Below are positions 10,880 to 18,775 of a stretch of DNA of 64,000 bases, piece after piece (the stretch's first letter is position 1; every line of letters begins with the position of its first letter). Made by a program: the position numbers and the translations under genes. Source of the stretch: Alicyclobacillus acidocaldarius subsp. acidocaldarius Tc-4-1 (GTDB lineage: Bacteria; Bacillota; Bacilli; Alicyclobacillales; Alicyclobacillaceae); contig NC_017167.1 in NCBI RefSeq assembly GCF_000219875.1, positions 310,001 to 374,000 of the forward strand. Direction: 5' to 3'. The notes under the pieces are model-generated. The model searched no databases. It saw nothing but the letters and a program-made list of their open reading frames with translations, and was not told the origin of the DNA.

Positions 10880-12052
10880 ATGCTCATTCACGTCGTCGAG
10901 CCTGGAGACACGCTGTGGGAGCTGGGCAAGCTGTACCACGTCTCGGCTGCCGATATCGCGGCTGCAAACGGCATTCGAAATCCCGAGCAACTGGTGGTTG
11001 GGCAGGCGCTGGTCGTGCCGACGCGCGAAGGTGTCGTGACAGGTGCAGAGCGGCGCACCATCGAGGTCAATGCGTACTTTGTTCAGTTCACCGATCCTGC
11101 GCCGCATCAGCTGGACGTGCTCGCCCCTGTGCTGACGTATGTGTCGCCATTTTCGTATGAGGCAGAGACGGACGGATCTATCCGGGCGCGATCGGACGAC
11201 ACGGCCTTGGTGGACGCAGCCCTCCATCAGAGCGTGATGCCGATGCTCGTGCTCACCAACTGGCACGGGGATATGTTCAACTCGGACGTGGCGCACGCCA
11301 TTTTCACGTCGCCGTCGACGCAGGAGAAGATCCTCACGAACGTGCTTCGCGTGATGGGCGACAAGGGGTATCGAGCCCTCAATCTCGACTTTGAATACGT
11401 CTACGCGCACGATCGCGACCTGTATAACGCCTTCGTCGAACGTTGCGCGGAGCGCGTGCACAAAGAGGGATTCCTGCTTTCGAGCGCGCTGGCTCCGAAG
11501 CTGTACGCGGACCAGCCGGGGCTGTTGTATGAAGCGCACGATTATCACTGGCACGGGGAAGTGTGCGACTTCGTCATTCTCATGACCTACGAGTGGGGCT
11601 GGATAGGCGGTCCCCCGATGCCGGTGTCTCCTGTGGACCAGATACGCAAGGTACTGGACTACGCCGTCACCGCCATCCCACGCGACAAGATCATGCTGGG
11701 TGTGTCGGTGTACGGGTATGACTGGACGCTTCCGTATCGTCCCGGCACGCGCGCGGCGACGTTGACACCTGTTCAGGCGGTGAACCTCGCGTACCAGCAA
11801 CATGTGCCGATTCAATACGACCTTCGGGCCGAGGCGCCGTATTTCACCTACTCGGACGCGCAAGGTCGGCACCACATCGTGTGGTTTGAAGACCCGCGCA
11901 GCTTTCAAGCGAAGCAGGACTTGGTTGTCGAATACAACTTGCGTGGCATGAGTTTCTGGTCCTATCCCACGAATTTCCCTCAGGTGCCCATCCTCGTCAA
12001 CAACCAGTTCAACACGAAGAAGTGGACACGGGAAGACGTCCCCGTGCGTTGA
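10880..12052 (+). CDS. LysM-GH18 protein, spore-cortex hydrolase-like
   Basis: A 390-residue protein with one LysM domain (residues 3-46, HVVEPGDTLWELGKLYHVS to VGQALVVP) followed by a glycoside hydrolase 18 barrel. The catalytic strand reads LNLDFEYV, and later barrel strands FVILMTYEWGW and IMLGVSVYGYDW are typical of the YaaH/SleL/YdhD group. These enzymes are N-acetylglucosaminidases acting on spore cortex fragments; one LysM rather than two is shorter than YaaH. No signal peptide is present, as is usual for spore-coat-associated members. An AGGAG at 10865-10869 precedes the ATG. The spore role is inferred from family. Confidence 0.88.
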   Translation: MLIHVVEPGDTLWELGKLYHVSAADIAAANGIRNPEQLVVGQALVVPTREGVVTGAERRTIEVNAYFVQFTDPAPHQLDVLAPVLTYVSPFSYEAETDGSIRARSDDTALVDAALHQSVMPMLVLTNWHGDMFNSDVAHAIFTSPSTQEKILTNVLRVMGDKGYRALNLDFEYVYAHDRDLYNAFVERCAERVHKEGFLLSSALAPKLYADQPGLLYEAHDYHWHGEVCDFVILMTYEWGWIGGPPMPVSPVDQIRKVLDYAVTAIPRDKIMLGVSVYGYDWTLPYRPGTRAATLTPVQAVNLAYQQHVPIQYDLRAEAPYFTYSDAQGRHHIVWFEDPRSFQAKQDLVVEYNLRGMSFWSYPTNFPQVPILVNNQFNTKKWTREDVPVR

Positions 12053-12057
12053 GCGAA

Positions 12058-12089
12058 GGCGCGCCCTGCCGAGGTTAGCGGGGCGCGCT
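12058..12089 (+). terminator. Possible terminator after LysM-GH18 gene
   Basis: GCGCGCCC at 12059-12066 pairs with GGGCGCGC at 12081-12088, six bases after the stop codon. There is no T-run, so the assignment is tentative. Confidence 0.4.
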
Positions 12090-12216
12090 CGGTGACGTGC
12101 CTCAACGGCGAATTCCGGAGCAAAAACGCCGTTCGTTGTGCGCGTGAAACGCGAATGTTGGGATGGGAAGTGGCGCGCCGGCAGTGACGCGCCGGCGAAA
12201 AATCAGCTTCGCCTAC

Positions 12217-12259
12217 TTAGTTGTTTGTGTTGACAAACTAGGTTCCGGTCTGGTATGCA
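12217..12259 (+). promoter_or_regulatory. xylFGH promoter with XylR-like operator
   Basis: TTAGTTGTTTGTGTTGACAAACTA (12217-12240) closely resembles the Bacillus xyl operator (TTAGTTTGTTT...AACAAACTAA), bound by the ROK repressor XylR. The consensus -35 TTGACA (12230-12235) lies inside it, with a -10-like TATGCA at 12254-12259, so repressor binding would block RNA polymerase. A leader of about 140 bases separates this from the xylF start. The xylR gene is not in the window. Confidence 0.72.
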
Positions 12260-12397
12260 TAGATCAGGTTGTGGCGAGAGTGTCCGGGGAAAGAAGAATG
12301 CGAGACTGGGTGATGGCGCTTTCGCTACAACGTGAGTAAGCGGTTGCGACGGGAGCATGGTGCTTTCCATCGAAACTCAACAGGGGGGTAGTACGGA

Positions 12398-13510
12398 GTG
12401 GCCAAGAAGACATGGAAGAAGAGCGCAACGTGGATGGCGGCGGCAGCTGTCGTGACGGGGATTGTTGCCGGCTGCGGCACCTCTTCCACGAATGCGCAGA
12501 GCTCAACGTCGACGGGCGCGGCGTCTGCAGTGAATCCGCACCCGAGCGTCAAAATTGCGTTTCTGATGCCAGAGACGAACACGTCGCCGCGCTGGGAGTA
12601 CGATGATAGGCCTGATTTCATCGCGGCGATGAAGAAGCTGGATCCGAACGCGCAGATCATTTACGCCAACGCGCAGGGGTCTGAGGCGACGCAGCTTCAG
12701 CAGGTGGAAAGCGCCATCACGGAGGGTGCGAAACTCCTCGTCGTGGCGCCGGTGAACGGATTTGCAGCCACGACCATCGTCACCGAGGCGGCCAAAGCGC
12801 ACGTCCCCGTGATTTCGTACGATCGCCTCATTCAGAACGCCAAGGTCGACTATTACGTCTCGTTTAACAACGTCGAGGTCGGCAAGCTTCAGGGCGAGTA
12901 TATCGCGCAGCACACCAAGAAGGGCGGCACGGTGGTCATGTTGGACGGCGCCCCCACAGATCCGAACGCGAAGCAGTTTGCGCAGGGCGCCCATGACGTC
13001 CTGGATCCGCTCTTCAAGTCGGGCAAGCTGAAGCTCGGCTATGAGCAGTTCACGCCGAACTGGGATTCGCAGCAGGCGCTGACCGAGATGCAGCAGGCGC
13101 TCACGCGGCTGCACAATCACGTGAACGCCGTGTTGGCTGCGAACGACAACCTGGCGGGTGCGGCCATCCAGGCGCTTGAGCAGCAGCACATCAAGGGCAT
13201 CCCGGTGACCGGTCAGGATGCGACCGACGCTGGCCTGCACCGCATCTATTACGACGGCACCCAGTCGATGACGGTGTATAAGCCCATCAAGGAAGAGGCG
13301 GATGCCGCCGCACAGCTGGCGTATGACCTCATTACGGGCAAGAAGCCGCCTGCATCGCTCGTGAACGGCACAGTGAACAACGGTGCCACGAACGTGCCGT
13401 CTGTGCTCTTGCAGCCCATCGTTGTGACGAAGTCGAACATCGCAAGCACGGTCATCAAGGACGGCTTCACCACCTGGGCGCGCATCAAGAACCCGGCAGA
13501 GCAGCAGTAA
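12398..13510 (+). CDS. xylF: D-xylose ABC transporter substrate-binding lipoprotein (XylF-like)
   Basis: A 370-residue sugar-binding lipoprotein. The signal peptide has a lipobox ending VAGC-GTS, so it is anchored to the outer face of the membrane. The mature part is a type I periplasmic-binding fold (KIAFLMPETNTSPRW, VPVISYDRLI, VSFNNVEVGKLQGEYI, VTGQDATDAG) with the YDRLI segment characteristic of XylF. The GTG start follows GGGGGG at 12383-12388. Directly downstream are an ABC ATPase and a permease, and upstream is a XylR-like operator, so D-xylose is the likely ligand; other aldopentoses cannot be excluded. Confidence 0.9.
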   Translation: MAKKTWKKSATWMAAAAVVTGIVAGCGTSSTNAQSSTSTGAASAVNPHPSVKIAFLMPETNTSPRWEYDDRPDFIAAMKKLDPNAQIIYANAQGSEATQLQQVESAITEGAKLLVVAPVNGFAATTIVTEAAKAHVPVISYDRLIQNAKVDYYVSFNNVEVGKLQGEYIAQHTKKGGTVVMLDGAPTDPNAKQFAQGAHDVLDPLFKSGKLKLGYEQFTPNWDSQQALTEMQQALTRLHNHVNAVLAANDNLAGAAIQALEQQHIKGIPVTGQDATDAGLHRIYYDGTQSMTVYKPIKEEADAAAQLAYDLITGKKPPASLVNGTVNNGATNVPSVLLQPIVVTKSNIASTVIKDGFTTWARIKNPAEQQ

Positions 13511-13585
13511 GGGTCTGAGGACCGGCGCCGGAGCGCACGCGATGTGTTCTCCGGCGCTTCTTAACGACGAGAGGAGGCGCTGTAC

Positions 13586-14368
13586 GTGGCAACGGAGGTC
13601 AAGACACAGCCGGTCCTCGAAGTGCGCAACCTTCGCAAACGGTTTGGCGCCGTTCAGGCGCTCGATGGCGTTTCGTTTTCCGTTCATGCAGGCGAAATCG
13701 TGGCGCTCGTCGGGGACAACGGCGCCGGGAAGTCGACCACCATCAAGATGATCGCGGGCGTCGAGCAGCCGGACGAAGGCGAGATCTTGTTCGAGGGCCA
13801 ACCGGTCCGGTTGACGAGTCCAGCCGTGGCAGAAAGGTACGGCATCCAGACGGTGTACCAGGATCTCGCGCTCTGCGACAACTTGGACATCGTCTCCAAC
13901 CTGTTTCTCGGCCGAGAGCTGCGGCGCAGCGTGATTCCCGGGCTGGTGCGCGTGATCGACCGGAACGAGATGGAGCGGCGCGCCATTCCTGTGTTGAACG
14001 AGCTCGGCATTCGCCTGCCCCCATTGCACACGCAGGTTGCATCGCTCTCCGGCGGTCAGCGCCAGACCGTCGCAGTGGCGCGATCCGTCCTGTGGGGTTC
14101 GAAACTCGTCATGCTCGACGAGCCGACCGCCGCGCTCGGCGTCGTGCAGCAGCGCGCGGTGCTTGAGCTCATCCAGAGGCTCGCGGCGAGCGGCCGCGCA
14201 GTGCTCGTCATTTCGCACAACATGAGCGACGTGTTCAAGATTGCGAACCGCATCGTGGTGTTGCGGTTGGGGCGCACTGTGGCGACGTTTGAGAGAGAGC
14301 AGGTCACGCCCGAGCAGGTTGTGGCGGCCATCACGGGCGCATCGGCGCAAGAGGAGGTCACGTCCTAA
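13586..14368 (+). CDS. xylG: Sugar ABC transporter ATPase, single-domain (XylG-like)
   Basis: A 260-residue ABC ATPase. It has Walker A GDNGAGKST, Q-loop QTVYQDLAL, signature LSGGQRQTV, Walker B LVMLDEPTAAL and H-loop VLVISHN. Most XylG/RbsA proteins of CUT2 sugar importers carry two fused ATPase halves (about 500 residues); this one has a single complete half, so it must dimerise. GTG at 13586 is preceded by GAGAGGAGG. It follows xylF by 75 bases, and its stop is one base before the xylH ATG. It powers xylose import with XylF and XylH. Confidence 0.9.
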   Translation: MATEVKTQPVLEVRNLRKRFGAVQALDGVSFSVHAGEIVALVGDNGAGKSTTIKMIAGVEQPDEGEILFEGQPVRLTSPAVAERYGIQTVYQDLALCDNLDIVSNLFLGRELRRSVIPGLVRVIDRNEMERRAIPVLNELGIRLPPLHTQVASLSGGQRQTVAVARSVLWGSKLVMLDEPTAALGVVQQRAVLELIQRLAASGRAVLVISHNMSDVFKIANRIVVLRLGRTVATFEREQVTPEQVVAAITGASAQEEVTS

Positions 14369-14369
14369 C

Positions 14370-15575
14370 ATGACGGTCAATATCGGTCAGGCCAAGCAGA
14401 CGCAGACGCCCGCCGCGCGCAGCACGTCGGTGTTCGATCGCATCATTGGCGGGGAGTTTCAACAACTGCCCGTATTTTTGTCGCTCGTCCTCATCTGGAT
14501 TGTGTTTGAGATCTTGAACAACAGCTTTCTCACGAGCCGAAACCTGTCGAACCTCGTGCTGCAAATGGCGGAATACGGCTTGCTCGGGGTCGGCGAGACG
14601 CTCATCCTCCTGCTCGGGGAGATTGACTTGTCCATCGCGGCCGTGAGTGCCATCGGTGGCGCGATCCTCGCAGTACTTGCGGGCAATGGCGTGAATCCGT
14701 ACGTCGCGATCCTCGCCGGCGCTTTGAGCGGCACGGTGCTCGGATTTTTCCAGGGCTTTTGGGTGACGGTGCTTCGCGTGCCGTCATTTATCGTAACGCT
14801 TGCAGGTTCGCTCGCGTTCTTGGGGCTCTTGTTTGTCCTCATCGGCCAGGAGGGCACGGTGCCCATCATGAACAACACCATTAACGCCATTGCGGGCAAC
14901 TACCTGCCTGACTGGCTGAGCTGGGTGTTGGTGGCGGTCGCGTTACTCCTCATGGTGTGGACAGCCGTGCGCGATCGCGCCAAGCGGCAGAAGCTTGGGC
15001 TTCCCCCGAAGTCTGCAGCCTCCACGTGGACGAAGCTCATCCTGAGTGCCGCGGTGATGATTGGCGCGACGGTGTTGCTCAATGCCTACCAGGGCGTGCC
15101 CATTGCGGGGCTGGTGCTGATTGTGTTTGTGGTGCTGCTCGCATGGATCTGCCAGAGTACCGCGTTTGGCCGTCACATCTACGCGGTGGGCGGCAATGCG
15201 GAGGCTGCGCGCCGGGCGGGTATCAGCGTGAAGGGCGTTCGGATCATGGTGTTCACGCTCGCGGGCACCATGGCGGCCATCGGCGGCATCGTCGGCGCGT
15301 CTCGATTGGGTGCGGCGTCCACGGCGTCCGGCGGCAGCGATTTGCTCATGGACTCGATTGCAGCGGCCGTGATCGGCGGCACGAGCCTGTTCGGCGGCTA
15401 TGGGAGCGTGTGGAACGCGCTTCTCGGCGCGCTCGTCATCGGCAGCATCGAGAATGGCATGGCGCTGTTGAACGCGCCGACTAGCACGAAGTATCTGGTG
15501 GAAGGCGCCATCCTGCTGCTCGCGGTCACGTTCGACACGTTCACCCGTATGCGGCGGAAGCAGTTGGGCCGATGA
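14370..15575 (+). CDS. xylH: Xylose ABC transporter permease (XylH-like)
   Basis: A 401-residue CUT2-family permease with about ten hydrophobic helices. It contains the family segments GETLILLLGEIDLS, VRVPSFIVTLAG-like VLRVPSFIVTLAG, YAVGGNAEAARRAGI and IGGTSLFGGYGSVW. The length and EIDLS motif fit XylH. ATG at 14370 is one base after the xylG stop, with GAGGAGG at 14351-14357. It is the last gene of the operon and is followed by a good terminator hairpin. Confidence 0.92.
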   Translation: MTVNIGQAKQTQTPAARSTSVFDRIIGGEFQQLPVFLSLVLIWIVFEILNNSFLTSRNLSNLVLQMAEYGLLGVGETLILLLGEIDLSIAAVSAIGGAILAVLAGNGVNPYVAILAGALSGTVLGFFQGFWVTVLRVPSFIVTLAGSLAFLGLLFVLIGQEGTVPIMNNTINAIAGNYLPDWLSWVLVAVALLLMVWTAVRDRAKRQKLGLPPKSAASTWTKLILSAAVMIGATVLLNAYQGVPIAGLVLIVFVVLLAWICQSTAFGRHIYAVGGNAEAARRAGISVKGVRIMVFTLAGTMAAIGGIVGASRLGAASTASGGSDLLMDSIAAAVIGGTSLFGGYGSVWNALLGALVIGSIENGMALLNAPTSTKYLVEGAILLLAVTFDTFTRMRRKQLGR

Positions 15576-15619
15576 GATGGGCCGATGACTTTGTAAGCCC
15601 GATCGAATCGAAACGCATG

Positions 15620-15660
15620 CAACCCTGTGGGACCTTGTTGGGACCCGAGGGTTGTTTTTT
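15620..15660 (+). terminator. Rho-independent terminator of xylFGH
   Basis: CAACCCT (15620-15626) pairs with AGGGTTG (15648-15654), with further pairing of the inner GGGACC/GGACCC region, followed by TTTTTT. Confidence 0.85.
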
Positions 15661-15675
15661 GCCTTCGTAACAATA

Positions 15676-15705
15676 TTGGCCGCTCACGCACCACGGCAGT
15701 ATACT
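15676..15705 (+). promoter_or_regulatory. Candidate promoter for the Rpn-type nuclease
   Basis: TTGGCC (15676-15681) and TATACT (15700-15705) are separated by 18 bases, about 20 bases before the ribosome binding site of the next gene. The -35 match is weak. Confidence 0.4.
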
Positions 15706-15725
15706 GAAGGCAAACGGAGGTCATG

Positions 15726-16541
15726 ATGGACATACCGAGGAATGCGAACGATTTGGTTGCGAAGCACTTGACGTTGGCGCTGCCCGGGGAAGTGCTGTCG
15801 GTGATTGGCGTACGGGACGCGCCGGTGGTGCGCGCCTTGGCGACGGAGATCCCCGAGGTGAGGATGCGCCAGACGATGACGGACATCATGCTGGAGCTTG
15901 CGGATGGGCGTTTGCTTCACTTGGAGTTCCAGTCGACGAAGGAACCTATGTTGTATCGGTTTGCGGCTTACGACGTGGCGCTCGTGGAACGCCACCGTCG
16001 GGCGGTCCGCACGGTGGTGTTGTACACGAGCGAAGTGCAGAGCGCGCCGTCGGAGCTCGACGCCGGGAGTTTCCGATACACGGTAGAGAACGTGTATCTG
16101 GGTCAGATGGACGGTGACGCGGCGTTGGAGACGGTGCGGCGGCACCTGGAGACGGGCGAGTGGACGCCGGAAGACCGGGTTCGGTTGGCGTTTGCGTTTC
16201 ACATGCGATTTGACCGGCGGACACGGGACGAGGCGTTTGACGCCATTGTGGAAACCTTGCAGCGTGTGCCGGATCGCGAGGAGCAGAACTACCTGGCGGC
16301 GTTGGTGTTCGGTTTCAGCGCGAGGGTGTTGACGGATGAGCAAAAAGCGGTGCTAAGGAGGGTTTTGGCGATGACGGAGCTACTGAAGGAGATTGTGGAA
16401 GAAGCAAAGGATGAACGAAGCAAGGAAATTGCCGAGCGGATGTTCCGCAAGGGCGCTTCGGTCGCGGATGTCGTCGAGTTGACGGACCTTTCCGAGCAAG
16501 AGGCGCAGGAGGTCCTGAAACGCGTTCGGGAGGAGGCGTGA
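15726..16541 (+). CDS. Rpn/PD-(D/E)XK family nuclease-like protein
   Basis: A 271-residue protein of the recombination-promoting nuclease (Rpn, PD-(D/E)XK transposase-like) type. The N-terminal third carries the family core D-IMLELADGR-LLHLEFQST, that is Asp followed by E-x-Q. The C-terminus is charged and helical, with a small helix-turn-helix-like segment GASVADVVELTDLSEQEAQE. Two adjacent ATG codons (15723, 15726) are possible; GGAGG at 15716-15720 favours 15726. Family members act as Ca2+-dependent DNA endonucleases or are found as degraded mobile-element passengers. The gene stands alone. Confidence 0.75.
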   Translation: MDIPRNANDLVAKHLTLALPGEVLSVIGVRDAPVVRALATEIPEVRMRQTMTDIMLELADGRLLHLEFQSTKEPMLYRFAAYDVALVERHRRAVRTVVLYTSEVQSAPSELDAGSFRYTVENVYLGQMDGDAALETVRRHLETGEWTPEDRVRLAFAFHMRFDRRTRDEAFDAIVETLQRVPDREEQNYLAALVFGFSARVLTDEQKAVLRRVLAMTELLKEIVEEAKDERSKEIAERMFRKGASVADVVELTDLSEQEAQEVLKRVREEA

Positions 16542-16782
16542 TCTCTAGGTAAAGCCCGCAATCGCCGCGCGAAGCGCCGTTCGCGAAGGCGGTGTCGATC
16601 CGACGATTTCGCGAGGGATACGTGGTTGCGAAAGCCGAAGACGCAGGTGGTGCCGAATAAAAAGGCGGAGGGTCACCGCGCAGCTTGCCGGAATCGGACT
16701 TGCAGTGACTGCGCATCTTTACCACCGCCGCAAGTCGCGCCTGGATCTACGAGCACGGCTCTGAATTTCCTGTTCAGAAGAT
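16542..16782. other. Intergenic, no gene recognised
   Basis: A GC-rich stretch after the Rpn gene. Leftward frames are open here but show no family signal, and I see no convincing start or ribosome binding site. It probably holds mobile-element debris next to the IS1634 remnant that follows. Confidence 0.4.
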
Positions 16783-16985
16783 CCTGACTTCTACACTCCG
16801 TAGCCATGCGAAGTCCCACGCCCCCATGTCCAACGCGGGCTCGTGGGACCTGTGGATAACTCGTGTATTGTCTACAGTCCACGTGTTCGAGGTTCCATGA
16901 GCAGAATCCTTCGCAGCTTCGCGATGTGTAGCGCGTGCAGAATCTTTGACTGCGCCTCGGTCGTCTCCGTGCGCTGCGGTGCTCA
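16783..16985. mobile_element. Decayed IS1634-family left end
   Basis: Clearly alignable to the left end of the element at 7517: CCTGACTTCTACACT matches CCCGACTTCGACACT, then the GTCCCACG...CGTGGGAC hairpin, CTGTGGATAACTCGTGT, and C-terminal transposase coding sequence on the minus strand up to about 16985. The divergence is much greater than between the two other copies, so this is an old insertion of a related element whose remainder is gone. Confidence 0.75.
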
Positions 16986-16990
16986 AAAGG

Positions 16991-17025
16991 AGGGCTGCCC
17001 ACGTACCGAGCTACGAGGCAGCCCT
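16991..17025. terminator. Hairpin downstream of membrane protein gene
   Basis: AGGGCTGCC (16991-16999) pairs with GGCAGCCCT (17017-17025). It lies about 65 bases past the 3' end of the leftward gene at 17089; no T-run. Confidence 0.45.
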
Positions 17026-17088
17026 GTAGTACTTTCCTAGGTATCGGACATCCGAGGCGTCGTCCTGCTGCGTGCACCGGCACACCGA

Positions 17089-18228
17089 CTAGTGTGCCGC
17101 GGCTCGAGGGGCGGATCGCCTTAGGCGCGTCCATGGCGACGATCCGTCCCGTGGCAGGGCGTTATGGACGAGTGTTAGCAGGAACAGCGGTAGCCCTGTA
17201 TTGGGGTCCGTGCCTGCGCCACCCACCACGCCGAAATCCTGACCAAGCCACCACACGAGAAGCAGCACGACCCCGGTCGCTACCTGAACGGCGCGAGACT
17301 CGGGGGCTGTGAACCAACCGACAGCGAGTACCAAGGGCACGGCGACAAAAATCGCGTTCCACCCCATCGGCCCGTGTGACAAGGCGTGGGCCAAGGTGTA
17401 GAGCGGCGCCGACAGGAAGTGAGGCTGAGGCATCTGAGCCATTTCCATTTCCATATCGGCCAGCCCGTTTCCCGACCAGTAGCCTGCGCTCGGCAGAGCC
17501 TGAAGGATGGCGCTCGCCAAGAACCAAACGGTCACAAACCACTGCATGCCATGCTTGACGCGGCCGTTCTCCCACGCGTCAGCTTTCGCAAGCAGAACCA
17601 CAGCGAGCGCCGCGTAGACAAGCACAGAACCAGGGCTCCCCATGAGCCATGAACCGCCGCTGAAGATCTGTCCGAAGCCCTCGCCGAAGGCCCACACCAC
17701 GAGCGACCAAGCGATGGAAACCCGAAGGGCCAGCCGCCCGATGGACCGTTCGGGGCCGGCGAGAATGCCGAGGCCAAGAAGAACTTGGATCCAAACCGTC
17801 AGCGAGTCAAACCAGAGCGGGCGTGAGGTGAAGAGCAACTGCGTCACCGACAGAAATAGGTCGTTTACCCAGCGGGGTTGCCCTGACATCACGGGTTCAA
17901 TGACCGCGCCGAAGAAGTTGGTGCCGAGCTCGGGCTGCGCCTGTAGGAGGCCATCCAGGATCCATAGGAGGCCCAGGGACCAGACGGCCAGCCTGCGCGC
18001 CTTAGCCTCCGATGGAGCCAGATAGTAGGGCGATCCGCTGCTTTGCTTGCTCCGGGGCTCGACGCCGAATTCCCGCAGAAACCCTTCGCCTTCTGATTTC
18101 CAGAATCGCGCGATGAGATAGATGATGGCCGATACGCCTAGCAACACAGCCCATTCGATCAGGAGCAGCTTATAAAACGCGCTTACCGTATGAACAGGCG
18201 GCGCGCTTGACATGTCCATATCTCCCAT
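17089..18228 (-). CDS. Polytopic membrane protein of unknown function
   Basis: A 379-residue integral membrane protein with roughly nine to ten hydrophobic helices. A conspicuous loop SGNGLADMEMEMAQMPQPH is rich in Met/Glu and could be a metal-binding or flexible segment. ATG at 18228 (MGDMDMSS) is chosen because AAAGGTGTG is correctly spaced upstream; the ATG at 18252 lacks a site. The N-terminus also has Met/Asp residues (GDMDM). I do not recognise a named family with confidence. The gene is monocistronic and divergent from leuA. Confidence 0.75.
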   Translation of the reverse strand: MGDMDMSSAPPVHTVSAFYKLLLIEWAVLLGVSAIIYLIARFWKSEGEGFLREFGVEPRSKQSSGSPYYLAPSEAKARRLAVWSLGLLWILDGLLQAQPELGTNFFGAVIEPVMSGQPRWVNDLFLSVTQLLFTSRPLWFDSLTVWIQVLLGLGILAGPERSIGRLALRVSIAWSLVVWAFGEGFGQIFSGGSWLMGSPGSVLVYAALAVVLLAKADAWENGRVKHGMQWFVTVWFLASAILQALPSAGYWSGNGLADMEMEMAQMPQPHFLSAPLYTLAHALSHGPMGWNAIFVAVPLVLAVGWFTAPESRAVQVATGVVLLLVWWLGQDFGVVGGAGTDPNTGLPLFLLTLVHNALPRDGSSPWTRLRRSAPRAAAH

Positions 18229-18385
18229 TGAATTCACACCTTTCTGCACCATGCGGCCAATGTCTCAATGAAATCGTACGGCGTTCTTGTTTCGCTGGCT
18301 AGACACGCTTCCTACGCAGCGATGAACAGTTTCTTACTGATCTTCTCCCCTGGTGAACATCGGCCTAGACACTTGTTCAAATCGC

Positions 18386-18414
18386 TTGACATCTCGCTCC
18401 ATTCCCCTTACGAT
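18386..18414 (+). promoter_or_regulatory. leuA promoter
   Basis: TTGACA (18386-18391), a 17-base spacer and TACGAT (18409-18414), placed just upstream of the T-box leader. Confidence 0.75.
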
Positions 18415-18459
18415 GGAATCACCTGAACTGTTGTGCGTAACACGGAAGCCGGAAAATGG

Positions 18460-18740
18460 AGAAAGGTGAAGAGTGGGAGTAGTAGGGGCGTCGCTGGAGT
18501 GCAGAGAGCCGATGGGTGGTGCGAATCGGTCGAAGGCGTGTCCTGAACTCGCCCATGAACCGCAGCCCGAAAGGCGGCCAATGTGGCCGTGGGAGTAGGG
18601 TGTGCCGCTTGCCCGCGTTACAGGGCTAGACGGTGATTGCCGTCGACAGAGGGGGCTTTTCCGCAAGGGAAGCCAAATAGAGTGGTACCGCGAGCCAACC
18701 CGGCCTCGTCTCTATGTGAGATGAGGCCTTTTTGTTTTCC
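18460..18740 (+). promoter_or_regulatory. Leucine T-box leader upstream of leuA
   Basis: The conserved T-box sequence AGAGTGGTACCGCG occurs at 18679-18692. It is followed by a terminator, GGCCTCGTCTC (18702-18712) with GAGATGAGGCC (18718-18728), then TTTTT. Upstream a stem I with the distal loop GGGTGGTGCGA is visible. On its 3' side the segment GAACTCGC (about 18545-18552) offers CTC as specifier, a leucine codon, matching the downstream gene. Uncharged tRNA-Leu binding would favour the antiterminator and leuA expression. The 5' boundary is approximate. Confidence 0.9.
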
Positions 18741-18775
18741 CTTCTGGACCATTGAAGACAAGAGAAGAGGAGTGG

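Noticed and set aside
9434-11908. Very long leftward open frame (over 800 codons)
   Set aside because: It covers the MFS and LysM-GH18 genes in another frame, has no domain signal, and the real genes have good starts and family motifs.
12503-14380. Leftward open frame of about 625 codons opposite xylFG
   Set aside because: Arg/His-rich antisense frame produced by the high GC content at third positions of xylFG; no ribosome binding site.
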